This document shows positions 16,110 through 23,906 of a stretch of DNA of 49,597 nucleotides, in pieces. The notes below the pieces were generated by a model. That model ran no database searches and had not been told where the DNA came from. It saw only the letters and a program-made list of their open reading frames with translations. The position numbers and the translations under genes are program-made. The DNA comes from Gemmatimonadales bacterium. GTDB taxonomy: Bacteria; Gemmatimonadota; Gemmatimonadetes; Gemmatimonadales; GWC2-71-9. Positions within the stretch are counted from its first letter, which is position 1. Every line of letters starts with the position of its first letter. The stretch covers positions 1 to 49,597 of the forward strand of contig JAICLE010000014.1 of assembly GCA_025927545.1 (NCBI GenBank). Direction: 5' to 3'.

Positions 16110-16131
16110 GGCCCCGACGCCAGTCGGGGCC
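16110..16131 (+). terminator. Terminator-like hairpin after the hydrolase
   Basis: A 9-bp perfect stem GGCCCCGAC / GTCGGGGCC with a GCCA tetraloop, 46 bases after the hydrolase stop. There is no T-run, so termination is inferred from position only. Confidence 0.55.
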
Positions 16132-16249
16132 CACCCGGGCCTGCTTCCACCCCGCCCTCCAACCTTCGTCCGTGCGCCGACCACGCGGCGTCATGGCAGA
16201 TCAGTCGGTTGTGCCAAGGCTCGGAGGTGGAAGTTGACGTGGAGCTTTG

Positions 16250-16455
16250 GCGCATGAAGAGCCGCGACGGGGTGTCCGTCGCGGCCACCTCGAGCCTCTG
16301 CGCTTCCCGCTGCGCCGCCGGCGGCTTCTCGCTGACGCGGCCACAGGGTTAAAGCCCGGCGGCAGGAGCTCGCTCTCCTGGGCGAAGCGGTACACCGCGG
16401 AGAGCGTGAACAGGTGCCGGCGTACACTCTCGGGCCCAAGGCCCGGCCTCGCCGC
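16250..16455 (-). pseudogene. Fragment of a second tyrosine recombinase
   Basis: On the minus strand a short reading frame gives GPESVRRHLFTLSAVYRFAQ and then ESELLPPGFNPV (16345-16455). This is the recognisable middle of an integrase core-binding (SAM-like) domain, where a conserved helix ends in a '..LPxGxNP' turn. A stop codon lies about 20 codons upstream and the frame degenerates to arginine-rich sequence downstream; another frame may continue as VAATDTPSRLF. No catalytic domain remains. It is unrelated in frame to the integrase at 13.5 kb and suggests repeated insertion here. The remainder of the gap 16064-16715 shows only the hairpin at 16110 and no supportable gene. Confidence 0.6.
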
Positions 16456-16715
16456 TCACGCCGTCGCCAATCCAGAACACCGCCTCGATGCGCATCCCTC
16501 GCGAGGGCAGATGGCCCGATTCTGCGGCCTTGGGATCAACTCAGCATCAACGCTGGCCCGGATCGACCCACCGCTATAGTCGCTGCAACAGTGCCCCGCG
16601 GTGCCTCCCTGGAGGCCTTTTGTCGCAAAACGGACCCCCAATGTCGCATTTCAGCCCTTGTTCACCTCTGAAACCTGCCCATGATGCGGTACCCCCGTTT
16701 ACGACCGAGGATGGC

Positions 16716-17072
16716 ATGGACCTCCCGCCGGCCCCCCGCTGCTGGCTGCGCGCGATCGGCACCGCGCTCGTGGCGGCCGTCGCCGTCGTACCCGCCTCCT
16801 CGGCGCAGGCGACGCCCGCCCGGGCCGCACCCCCCCTCGCCGACAGCGCCCAAGCGGTCGCGATCGCCTGTGCGGTGGCCCAAGCCCTCCGCCGGGCCGC
16901 TGAGCGGTACCGCTGCCGGGTAGAGCGGTACACGGAGACGCCCACCGAGTACATTGTCGGGGTCATCGAAGACGCCGCGCCTGGCGCCCCACCGCTCGTG
17001 TTGAGCCGCTCCGAGGTGCGCCTCGAGAAGCGGGAACGCTCGGTCATCGTCACTCGGGCGCCCGAGCTCTAG
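16716..17072 (+). CDS. Exported hypothetical protein, first gene of island operon
   Basis: 118 residues from ATG 16716 (GAGG five bases upstream). The N-terminus is a signal peptide, LRAIGTALVAAVAVVPASSA then QATPA. The mature protein has one predicted helix (AVAIACAVAQALRRAAERY), two Cys, and a strand-rich C-terminus YIVGVIEDAAPGAPPLVLSR ending in RSVIVTRAPEL. It opens a tightly packed operon (3 bases to the next gene). I recognise no family. Confidence 0.65.
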   Translation: MDLPPAPRCWLRAIGTALVAAVAVVPASSAQATPARAAPPLADSAQAVAIACAVAQALRRAAERYRCRVERYTETPTEYIVGVIEDAAPGAPPLVLSRSEVRLEKRERSVIVTRAPEL

Positions 17073-17075
17073 GTC

Positions 17076-17570
17076 ATGACCTCTGGCACGGCGTCCGGCC
17101 TCCGTAAGGTGAGCGCCGAGCTGCTTACCACGCTGGGATGGCTGAGCGGGACCCTGCATGTGCCGAGTCATGTCCCCCTTGAGGAGCACATCGCCCTCGG
17201 CCGGCACCACCTCAAGTTGACGGGCGTGGCGATCCCCGGCGAGCCCGATCGCCTGCGGTTCCTGGCCCTGCGGCGCGATGCCGTCGTGGTGGTGGCACCC
17301 GCCATGGCGGAGGCAGAGGCCGCCCCGTCGCCGTTCAGCACGCCCCGCCATGTCGCCTGTCTCTTACCCGCCGCGATCCTGCGGGGCACACTCGAGGTCT
17401 TCTCGAACATGCGGCTGTCGGACCATCTCCAAATCGAGGGTCAGGTGGTCACGTTGCGCCATTGTCTATTTACTCAATATGGAGGCACCGCCCACTCTGC
17501 CGACGCTCGGCCCCTGCACACGGCCATCGTGAATCTGAGCTGGGCGATCGGCATCTCGGAGGAGGACTAA
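17076..17570 (+). CDS. Hypothetical protein in island operon
   Basis: 164 residues, starting 3 bases after the previous stop and ending 3 bases before the next start. It appears soluble and strand-rich: LTTLGWLSGTLHVPSHVPLE, then LKLTGVAIPGEPDRLRFLAL and DAVVVVAPAMAE, and a second similar half with GTLEVFSNMRLSDHLQIEG and LSWAIGISEED. The two 'GTLxV' halves (at ~25 and ~107) may be an internal duplication of a small barrel, as seen in some DUF6812-like proteins, but that is a weak impression. No catalytic motif is seen. Confidence 0.65.
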   Translation: MTSGTASGLRKVSAELLTTLGWLSGTLHVPSHVPLEEHIALGRHHLKLTGVAIPGEPDRLRFLALRRDAVVVVAPAMAEAEAAPSPFSTPRHVACLLPAAILRGTLEVFSNMRLSDHLQIEGQVVTLRHCLFTQYGGTAHSADARPLHTAIVNLSWAIGISEED

Positions 17571-17573
17571 GAT

Positions 17574-18164
17574 GTGGAGGAGCGGCGCCTCGCCGCCGCA
17601 GCGCGCCCACGCGTCGTGGATGCCGGCGCTATAGGTTCTCGGTCCCCCGGGCATCCTTCATTGCGCAACAGCAGCTCCCATCGGCTGAGTGAGGCCGAGT
17701 TCCGCCTGCTCGCACGGGCCGAACCTGGCCACGTCTTCCGGCCCTCGGACGCCGAGGGCGAGGAGTTCCGCGACGTGGTTGAGCGCCTGCAGAGGCTGCG
17801 CGATCGGGGGCTCCTGCGTCTCGAAGATGGACGGATCATGAGGAACCAGCTCGGTCGAGTGCTGATGTCCGGCCCGGGGCCGCGCCCCAGAACGACGGAG
17901 GGGACAAAGCGTGCCGATGGTGTATCGTCTCGAGGCGGGCGGCGTGGTGCGGACCCTGTTGACCGAGGTCATCGGGGGGGAGGACCTGGTGCAGCATGCG
18001 CTCGAGCTCGGGGCCGCCGGCCACCTCGCGCGCCCGCTCCTGCTCGATGCGCGCGGAGCCCGGCTCCAACTGAGCGATTCGGAGATCGCGTGGCTGGCCG
18101 ATGTGGTGGGCGGCATGCGTCGCGTCCACGGTCAGGCGCCGGTCGCCCTCCTCACGGACGATGA
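17574..18164 (+). CDS. Winged-helix protein, 3' part overlapping next gene (possible frameshift)
   Basis: The GTG at 17574 follows the previous stop by 3 bases. Residues 38-95 form a winged helix: LSEAEFRLLARAEPGHVF, EGEEFRDVVERLQRLRDRGL and LRLEDGRI. This matches the N-terminus of the 19058-19696 protein in order and spacing (E-L-LLR, FR-LV-R--L---GL). After about residue 105 the frame turns arginine/proline-rich and runs 254 bases inside the next gene, which is clearly coding in another frame. Either the gene truly ends late in overlap, or an indel near 17905 separates a winged helix from a SpoIIAA-like domain that once formed one protein. The C-terminal third should not be trusted. Confidence 0.55.
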   Translation: MEERRLAAAARPRVVDAGAIGSRSPGHPSLRNSSSHRLSEAEFRLLARAEPGHVFRPSDAEGEEFRDVVERLQRLRDRGLLRLEDGRIMRNQLGRVLMSGPGPRPRTTEGTKRADGVSSRGGRRGADPVDRGHRGGGPGAACARARGRRPPRAPAPARCARSPAPTERFGDRVAGRCGGRHASRPRSGAGRPPHGR

Positions 18165-18543
18165 GGAGTCGGCCGAGGTAGCCCGCCGCTACGCCGTGCT
18201 GATGCGGGCGCACAACCCGCACTTCGCCGCGTTCGGGGTCCTGCGGGAGGCGGAAGCCTGGGTCCGCTCGGCTGCCGCCGGCCGGCCGCAACCCGTGGAA
18301 CGCCCAGTCGAGGGGACGCCGCCGGTCCGGCCAAAGCTGATCGGCTGGGCACGGGTGCATCCCGCGCACCTGCGGCGGCCTCTCGGCCTCGACGCCAACC
18401 GCTGGTACCCGGTCATCGAACGGCCACCGGACATCCCAAGCGCACCGTTGCCGGGGTACGTCTGGTTAGACGATCAGGGACGATACCGGCAGGTGTGGCC
18501 GGGGTTCCTCGAGACGATTCCAACGCAAGAGGAGCAGGGATGA
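17911..18543 (+). CDS. SpoIIAA/STAS-SEC14-like domain protein with C-terminal extension
   Basis: 210 residues from GTG 17911 (GGAGGGG eight bases upstream; an ATG at 17917 is the alternative). Residues 3-120 follow the SpoIIAA-like (STAS/SEC14) pattern of alternating strands and helices: MVYRLEAGGVVRTLLTEVIG, PLLLDARGARLQLSDSEIAW, PVALLTDDEESAEVARRYAV and the closing FGVLREAEAWVRSA, where '.EAEAW(L/V)' is typical. This fold is used in partner binding and lipid or stress sensing. The final ~75 residues (PKLIGWARVHPAHLRRPLGL, then WYPVIERPPD and YVWLDDQGRYRQVW) are a separate extension without a known family. The stop overlaps the next start (ATGA). Confidence 0.75.
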   Translation: MPMVYRLEAGGVVRTLLTEVIGGEDLVQHALELGAAGHLARPLLLDARGARLQLSDSEIAWLADVVGGMRRVHGQAPVALLTDDEESAEVARRYAVLMRAHNPHFAAFGVLREAEAWVRSAAAGRPQPVERPVEGTPPVRPKLIGWARVHPAHLRRPLGLDANRWYPVIERPPDIPSAPLPGYVWLDDQGRYRQVWPGFLETIPTQEEQG

Positions 18544-18794
18544 GCGCGAGGGCAGCGCAGCGCGGCCTCGGCGACATGTCGGGAGAAGCAAGCGAGGAAG
18601 GGAGTGCTGACTCAATGTGCCTGGATAGACCGCTTCCCGGCATTCCGCCCGTGATTCTCGACAATCTGCGCGGGCGAAGGTGGGAGAGCGCACCGCGCGA
18701 AGGCCCGGCTGCGTCGCCAGCGCCTCCGTCCGCCGCGAGCATCCTGGCGCCTCAGCCCGAGGAGCCGCTCATCCGAAACCCGCGGACGCTCTGA
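18540..18794 (+). CDS. Small hypothetical protein, last gene of island operon
   Basis: 84 residues starting at the ATGA overlap with the preceding gene, with GAGGAGCAGGG upstream. The sequence is rich in Pro, Ala and Glu, without predicted membrane segments; PLPGIPPVILDNLRGRRWES is the only segment with ordered character. The start context favours a real gene, but composition alone would not. It ends 13 bases from a convergent gene. Confidence 0.5.
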   Translation: MSARAAQRGLGDMSGEASEEGSADSMCLDRPLPGIPPVILDNLRGRRWESAPREGPAASPAPPSAASILAPQPEEPLIRNPRTL

Positions 18795-18807
18795 GCCGGC
18801 GAAATGC

Positions 18808-19068
18808 TTACCGCGTGGGATCTCCTCCTGATACGTCCGTCCGCCGCGAGCGCGCACCCGCTGGCCGGGTCTCCGGCGGGCCACCCCGGAACTCGAAGTG
18901 GCGCGGGTCGAGCGTCCGCTGGTGGAGGCTCAGCGCCCGCGCCACCTGGGCGCGGCGGACGATGATGTCGGCAAGATCGGCCGCCGCCATCCAGCGGCCG
19001 GCTGGGAGCTCGGCGTAGACCTCGGCGTACTCTGGACGGAGCCGGGCCTCACGCCGCTCAACCATCAT
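18808..19068 (-). CDS. Small HFEFRG-family protein, paralogue of the gene at 46.2 kb
   Basis: 86 residues, starting inside the end of the upstream winged-helix/SpoIIAA gene (tandem ATGs at 19068 and 19065; 11-base overlap). It reads MMVERREARLRPEYAEVY, then LPAGRWMAAADLADIIV and RTLDPRHFEFRGGPP. The same order of elements (REARLRPE[YF], Y-E-[LI], a Trp, a helix with Val, then HFEFRG) appears in the 104-residue protein at 46235-46549, so this is a real conserved family. It has no export signal. I recognise no named domain. Both copies lie directly downstream of a regulatory gene. Confidence 0.7.
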   Translation of the reverse strand: MMVERREARLRPEYAEVYAELPAGRWMAAADLADIIVRRAQVARALSLHQRTLDPRHFEFRGGPPETRPAGARSRRTDVSGGDPTR

Positions 19069-19696
19069 TGGCCAGCCGCCCGAGACCGAGCCACGCTTCC
19101 GCTTCCCCGCGGTCGAGGAACACACGGACCCCCTGATCCGGTACGGTGAGGGCTTCATACATCCGCAACATCCCGTAAAACATGTCTTGGGCCGTGACAA
19201 AGGCCGTCCGCGTCGGACGGGACGCCTGCCGGAGTTCCCGGAGTGTGCCGAGCATCTGCGGCAGGTCATTCCCGGCGAGGTCCACGAACGCCGCCCGATA
19301 GTCCTCGAGTCGACGATACCCGAAGAGTCCCGCCGCGGCGAGCCCCCGCAGGTGCGCCTCGTGGTCGCCAGCGGTGACGACGCCGACCGCGGTGACTCTC
19401 ACGGCCTGCTCCGCATGGTCGACCGTGTAGCTGATCGTGGGCGGCACGAGGCGGTCGGCGAGGAGGGCAAGCTGGCCGAGTTCCGTGAGGGAGCAGAACA
19501 CCGCCAGGGGATCCGTCCCGGGCGTGTGCTGGACCACGGCGAAGTCCGTCACGATCAGCCCCTGGGCCTCGAGCGAGCGGACCCGCTGAACCAGGACACG
19601 GAACGCATGGCGGTCGGTGTGGCTCGTGCTCTCCGGCGCGAAGCTGATACCGCTCGGGGAGATCTGGCGGAGCAACGCCAGTTCGGCCTTCGTCAT
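19058..19696 (-). CDS. Winged helix fused to SpoIIAA/STAS-SEC14-like domain
   Basis: 212 residues. Residues 1-82 look like a winged helix that responds to a partner rather than a classic repressor: MTKAELALLRQIS, HAFRVLVQRVRSLEAQGLIV, FCSLTELGQLALL. Residues 88-203 are a SpoIIAA-like (STAS/SEC14) domain: YTVDHAEQAVRVTAVGVVTA, YRAAFVDLAGNDLPQMLGTL, RTAFVTAQDMFYGMLRMYEA and VRVFLDRGEAEAWLGL. The plus-strand genes at 17574 and 17911 contain the same two parts in the same order as separate reading frames. The protein is predicted cytosolic and probably regulatory. It is followed by the overlapping small HFEFRG protein. Confidence 0.75.
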   Translation of the reverse strand: MTKAELALLRQISPSGISFAPESTSHTDRHAFRVLVQRVRSLEAQGLIVTDFAVVQHTPGTDPLAVFCSLTELGQLALLADRLVPPTISYTVDHAEQAVRVTAVGVVTAGDHEAHLRGLAAAGLFGYRRLEDYRAAFVDLAGNDLPQMLGTLRELRQASRPTRTAFVTAQDMFYGMLRMYEALTVPDQGVRVFLDRGEAEAWLGLGRLANDG

Positions 19697-19988
19697 TGGT
19701 GCCTCCCAGGCATTCGAGTTCGAGGTGCGCCGCCCAGAGGTCCCGCCGCCCGTCTACGTCCAGCCAAACATATCCCGCGAGCAGCTCCCAACGAGAACCG
19801 GAGACACGAACGGCCTGCCCTTGCGAGCGAGGCGGCCTGCTGGTGGTGTTGGAGCGCAGACCTCAAGGCCACAAGGTGACTTCCCCGTGGGCATCCGTGG
19901 CCCATGCACACCGCTGTACCACACCTTATTTACAGCGTTCGAACCCTCGATAAAGGCACCCTTGCCGACCCTCTCCCCGGAGGTCGCT

Positions 19989-20501
19989 ATGCGACACCTG
20001 CTGCCCCTCTTCCTGTTCGGTCTCGCGGTGCCAGCCTGTGATACGCCCCCGACTACCGGGCCGGCCGGCGAGGCCGGGCAACCGCAGTTTCGGGCCGTCG
20101 CGTTCAGGCAGAACTTTCGGATTCCGCTCAATCTCTCAGCCCTCGTGCCGTGCGCCAACGGCGGGGCCGGCGAGGTGGTGGACCTGAGCGGCAGCTTCCA
20201 TGTGCTCCTCCACGTTACCCTGCACGACGACGGCAGATTCGTCTTCAAGGAACACTTCCAGCCGCAGGGAATCAGCGGCACCGGTGAGGTGACCGGCGAC
20301 AAGTATCAGGCGACCGGCGTGACGCAGGACATCACCGTCCAAGGCCGCGTCGGCGTCATCACGACGGCCGTCAACAACTTCCGGATCATCGGCCAGGGGC
20401 CGGGCAACAACCTGCTGGTTCACGTGACATTCCACGTCACGGTGAACGCGAACGGTACGGCGACGGCCGCCGTCAACAACGTTAGTGTCGGGTGCAAGTA
20501 A
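19989..20501 (+). CDS. Lipoprotein of unknown function
   Basis: 170 residues from ATG 19989, with GGAGG upstream. It begins with a lipoprotein signal (LPLFLFGLAVPAC, Cys17). The mature part is an all-beta design with alternating polar/hydrophobic strands: EVVDLSGSFHVLLHVTLHDD, VFKEHFQPQGISGTGEVTGD, and LLVHVTFHVTVNANGTATAA; it ends with a Cys (VGCK). This pattern (strand, 'H..L', strand, 'HVTFHVTVNANG') is seen in secreted proteins from environmental bacteria without assigned function. The 292 bases upstream (19697-19988) hold the divergent promoters and nothing else that I can support. Confidence 0.75.
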   Translation: MRHLLPLFLFGLAVPACDTPPTTGPAGEAGQPQFRAVAFRQNFRIPLNLSALVPCANGGAGEVVDLSGSFHVLLHVTLHDDGRFVFKEHFQPQGISGTGEVTGDKYQATGVTQDITVQGRVGVITTAVNNFRIIGQGPGNNLLVHVTFHVTVNANGTATAAVNNVSVGCK

Positions 20502-20539
20502 GCCCGGCGTCGTCCACCCGAACGTGGTGAGGAGAATCG

Positions 20540-20597
20540 GGCGGGGTGGCGAGCGTCACCCCGCCCCCCACTTCGCCAATTGGTTGGCGAAGGTGGG
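20540..20597 (+). terminator. Two tandem hairpins after the lipoprotein gene
   Basis: First hairpin: GGCGGGGTG (20540-20548) pairs with CACCCCGCC (20557-20565). Second: TTCGCCAA (20572-20579) pairs with TTGGCGAA (20584-20591) around a TTGG loop, extended by CCCCAC/GTGGGG with one bulge. Both are within 100 bases of the stop. They probably end the lipoprotein transcript. Confidence 0.6.
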
Positions 20598-20769
20598 GCC
20601 GGATCGCTCGCGCCTTCCGGATGCGTCCCGCGTTCGCGACCAAGGGAAGTGAGGGGGAACCTATGAAGACCTGATCATGTGCCGCCGCGGGCGCGCTGCC
20701 GCTGGCCTCGCCCGAGCCCCGCGGGACCGTCGCGCGGGCCGACGTCGCCGCCGTCGCGGGCAGCTGTTC

Positions 20770-20928
20770 TTCGCCCAGTTGAGCGCGGGAGCCGAGCACG
20801 GCCGCGCCAGGACCGGCTCCGGTGCGGGTTACTGCTGGGGCGACAACTTCTACGCGGCGCTGGGCATAGGAACCAGTGGGCCCGGGACGAGCACCACCGC
20901 GCCGGTGCCGGTCAGGGAGCCACAATAG
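20770..20928 (+). pseudogene. Remnant of an RCC1-repeat protein
   Basis: This frame ends in GYCWGDNFYAALGIGTSG then TTAPVPVREPQ and a stop. 'xYCWGDNxxGxLGxGT...P.PV' is the core of one RCC1 propeller repeat, normally present in seven or more copies in a secreted protein of several hundred residues. Only one repeat remains, and upstream bases carry a preceding-repeat echo (SAGAEHGRA, resembling the usual 'SAGxxHTCA'). No start or signal peptide survives. The remainder of 20598-21063 shows no gene. Confidence 0.65.
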
Positions 20929-21063
20929 CAGGCGACCTGTCGCCTGGTGGTCTCCGAGGCCGGCCCTTCGACGCCGGGACCCGTCCATCTACCGAGGATG
21001 CTTCCGAGGTGTACCTTACCCCGTAACCCACGGGCAGGGCTGTCATCTCGAGCCGGAAGGCGT

Positions 21064-21456
21064 ATGGCCTCTTCCCCAATCAGCTCGGCGCGGCCGGTGG
21101 TGCTCGTAGTGGACGATGAGCCGGTGGCGCTGGCGGTGCTCCAACGAACGTTGGAACCGCACTATCACGTGCTCACCGCCTCCAATGGCCTGGAGGCGTT
21201 GAACGTGATCGAGGCGTGGGGTCCGAGCATCCGGGTAGTGGTCACCGACGTGCGCATGCCCGGGCTGTCCGGGCCAGCCCTGGCGGCACATCTGGCGCGC
21301 TTGAAGCGCTCTCCCGCCATCCTGTTCGTCTCCGGCTTTGCCGACCCGGACGTACCCGGGGAGGTGCTCGCCAAGCCTTTCCAACCCGACGCGCTGCTCA
21401 GCGCCGTCTCCCGGCTCCTCGAGGGCCAGGAGCGCAGCGGCAGTCGCCCTGATTGA
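21064..21456 (+). CDS. Stand-alone response-regulator receiver protein
   Basis: 130 residues from ATG 21064 (GGAAGG upstream). A single CheY-like receiver: VVLVVDDEPVALAVLQRTLE with the acidic pair, the phospho-acceptor Asp in VVTDVRMPG, a Ser/Thr-containing switch strand ILFVSGFAD, and the conserved Lys in LAKPFQPD. No output domain is attached, so it must act through protein contact. No kinase gene is adjacent; the hybrid kinases at 36-39 kb and 48-49 kb are possible donors but there is no direct evidence. Confidence 0.9.
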   Translation: MASSPISSARPVVLVVDDEPVALAVLQRTLEPHYHVLTASNGLEALNVIEAWGPSIRVVVTDVRMPGLSGPALAAHLARLKRSPAILFVSGFADPDVPGEVLAKPFQPDALLSAVSRLLEGQERSGSRPD

Positions 21457-21637
21457 CCGGCGCCGGGGCCGGGACATCGACCCTGTGGCTGGCGGCCCCG
21501 AGCCGGCTGTCCGATTTCCTGGAGCGTGAGACCAGTCACCGCGCCCCCAGTCCCGGGGCGCAGGATTGGAGATAGGACGGCCTATGGTGGGCCTTTCCGC
21601 CGCGGCTGAGCGCGGGAGCGGTGACCCGGAGAGACAC

Positions 21638-21880
21638 ATGCGCTTCGTACTCGCAGATACACTGATCGTGGTAAGCCTGGCCGGATGCGGTGGTCACGGG
21701 GGGCAGACGGAACGCATCGGACCGACCAAGGACACCGTCGTCACGGAAAGGCGGACCCAGGACACCACGATCGTCACGACCGACACGACCGTGAGGGTCG
21801 ATACCACGATGAGGAAGGGCCAGGAAGCAGTCCCGACGGACAGCACGAAGCAGCCGACCGACAGCGGGCGATCGCAATAA
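21638..21880 (+). CDS. Small lipoprotein with Thr/Asp-rich tail
   Basis: 80 residues from ATG 21638. The signal ends in a lipobox (LIVVSLAGC, Cys17). The mature part is almost entirely Thr, Asp, Val and Lys, with repeats such as KDTVVTERRTQDTTIVTTDT and TTVRVDTTM. Low-complexity T-D-T lipoproteins of this kind are frequent in Gemmatimonadota, which supports but does not prove the taxonomic guess. It is likely an extended cell-envelope spacer. No partner is evident. Confidence 0.65.
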   Translation: MRFVLADTLIVVSLAGCGGHGGQTERIGPTKDTVVTERRTQDTTIVTTDTTVRVDTTMRKGQEAVPTDSTKQPTDSGRSQ

Positions 21881-22010
21881 GCCGGACCCGGCGCGACCGA
21901 GCATGCCCGGCGGCTCCTGCGCAAGCAGGGAGTTACGCTGGTGGGCGATGGCCGTGCATTCTCCACGCGGGCTTCGTGAGTTGACCGACACGCGACCCCG
22001 AGGAGGGCAC

Positions 22011-23906
22011 GTGCGCCTCACGATCCCTCTCACGTTCTTCGCCCTGCTCTCCGCCGTCGCCCTCACCCTCCTCCCGGCGCCCGCCCGCGCCCAGCATGCC
22101 GCGGCCTACGAGCGCCGCGAGCTCACCATCCCCGTCCGCGACGGCACCCGCCTCTTCGCGATCGCGCTGATCCCGACAGGCACCCGCCGGCCGCTCCCCA
22201 TCATGCTCGTCCGCACCCCATTCGGGGCCGCCGGAGCGTTCCCCACCGCCGAGCTGCCCGCCATATACAGGGAGCTCGCCGCGGACGGCTACATCTTCGT
22301 GGTGGAGGACGTCCGCGGACGCTTCCGCTCCGGGGGCGAGTTCGTGGTGAACCGGGCGCAGAACGACCCGCGGAATCCAGCGGGTACGAACGAGTCGACC
22401 GACGCGTACGACACGATCGACTGGCTGGTGAAGCACCTGCCGGGCAATAGCGGCAAAGTCGGGGCGATGGGGATCTCGTATTCCGGCTGGCTGGCCGGGC
22501 TCGCGGGAGTCGGGGCCCATCCCGCGCTCAAGGCGATCTCGCCCCAGGCGCCGACGACCGACACGTGGCTGGGGGACGACTTCTTTCATCAGGGCGCCTT
22601 CCGGCAAACGCAGGGACTGGAGTTCGCGGCGTTCATGGAGTTCGACCCGACGGGCTTCCACCCGCTACCGATCCCCGACTACGACCACTACGACTTCTAT
22701 CTAAGGTACCCGACGCTGGACTCGCTCTCGAGCGCGACCGGCGTGGCACGACTTCCATCATGGGTGGGATACAGCACGCACCCCGCCCGCGATGCCTACT
22801 GGCAGGCCAAGGCGATGCAGAACGTGCTCACCCGGCCAGAGGTGCCGACCCTCTTCGTGGGCGGGTGGTGGGACCAGGAGGACATCCTGGGCCCGCAGCT
22901 CGCCTATCACACGCTGGAGAAGGCGGACTCGGCGGGCCGGAACCGGATCGTTCTCGGGCCGTGGGTCCACCGGGGATGGGTGGAGCGGGGTGGCGATTCG
23001 CTCGGGCCGATCGGGCTGGGCAGCAACACGGCGGACTATTTTCGCGAAGCCATTCAGCGGCGGTGGTTCGCGTACTACCTGCACGGCAAGGGCGACGGGC
23101 GATTCCCGGAGGCGTGGGCGTTCGCGACCGGCGAGAACACGTGGCACACGTTCGATGCGTGGCCGCCCAGGAATGTCCAACCGCGGAACCTCTATCTGCG
23201 CGCGAACGCACGGCTCTCCTTCGATCCGCCACCGGCGCCCGCTGCGCGCGGCACGGTGCCGGCCGGACGCGTCCCGGCTCGCACCCCGGAATACGACGGT
23301 TACATCTCCCACCCCGCGCACCCCATTCCCTATATGCCTCGCCCGGACGACGGGAGCGGCTGGCGCACCTGGCTGCTGCAGGATCAGCGCTTCGTGGACA
23401 ACCGTCCGGACGTGCTGACCTGGCAGTCGGACCCGCTGGCAGAGGACCTGACGATCGCGGGCGGCGTCGTTGCCCACCTCTTCGCGTCCACCAGCGGCAC
23501 CGATGCCGACTGGATCGTGAAGCTCATCGACGTGTACCCCGACAGCGTTCCCGAGACGCCGCGCCTGGGCGGCTACGAGCTCATGGTCAACGCGGACATC
23601 ATGCGCGGCCGCTACTGGAAGGGCTTCAGCCAGGCGACGCCGATCCCCGCCAACAGCGTCGTCCCTTTCACCGTCGATCTGCACGAGCAGCTCTACCGCT
23701 TCCGGAAGGGCCACCGCCTGATGGTGCAGGTACAGAGCACCTGGTTCCCGCTCTACGACCGGAACCCGCAGACGTTCGTCCCCAACATCTTCCACGCGAA
23801 GGCGTCAGACTTCCGCGCGGAGGAGCATCGGGTCTGGCACACGGCGCGCTACCCGACGCACCTCTCGGTGCTCGTGCTGCCGGCGGGATCGGGTGAATCG
23901 CATTAG
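22011..23906 (+). CDS. CocE/NonD family hydrolase (X-Pro dipeptidyl-peptidase S15 fold)
   Basis: 631 residues from GTG 22011 with GAGGAGG five bases upstream; the ORF extends further but the signal peptide starts here (LTFFALLSAVALTLLPAPARA). N-terminal hydrolase domain: RELTIPVRDGTRLFAIALIP, FVVEDVRGRFRSGGEF, and the nucleophile elbow GAMGISYSGWLAGLAG (Ser in ISYSG). The acid is probably in GGWWDQEDI and the His in LGPWVHRGW. The C-terminal half is the jelly-roll domain typical of cocaine esterase and glutaryl-acylase-like enzymes (VVAHLFASTSGTDADWIVKL, HRLMVQVQSTWFPLYDRNP). It is a secreted hydrolase for esters or amides; the true substrate is unknown. Its stop overlaps the convergent RND gene stop by 3 bases. 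Confidence 0.93.
   Translation: MRLTIPLTFFALLSAVALTLLPAPARAQHAAAYERRELTIPVRDGTRLFAIALIPTGTRRPLPIMLVRTPFGAAGAFPTAELPAIYRELAADGYIFVVEDVRGRFRSGGEFVVNRAQNDPRNPAGTNESTDAYDTIDWLVKHLPGNSGKVGAMGISYSGWLAGLAGVGAHPALKAISPQAPTTDTWLGDDFFHQGAFRQTQGLEFAAFMEFDPTGFHPLPIPDYDHYDFYLRYPTLDSLSSATGVARLPSWVGYSTHPARDAYWQAKAMQNVLTRPEVPTLFVGGWWDQEDILGPQLAYHTLEKADSAGRNRIVLGPWVHRGWVERGGDSLGPIGLGSNTADYFREAIQRRWFAYYLHGKGDGRFPEAWAFATGENTWHTFDAWPPRNVQPRNLYLRANARLSFDPPPAPAARGTVPAGRVPARTPEYDGYISHPAHPIPYMPRPDDGSGWRTWLLQDQRFVDNRPDVLTWQSDPLAEDLTIAGGVVAHLFASTSGTDADWIVKLIDVYPDSVPETPRLGGYELMVNADIMRGRYWKGFSQATPIPANSVVPFTVDLHEQLYRFRKGHRLMVQVQSTWFPLYDRNPQTFVPNIFHAKASDFRAEEHRVWHTARYPTHLSVLVLPAGSGESH

Noticed and set aside
13338-21000. 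Second attachment site repeating the tRNA-Arg 3' end
   Set aside because: I scanned for the 3' tRNA sequence by eye and found no convincing copy. A computed direct-repeat search is needed before claiming island ends.
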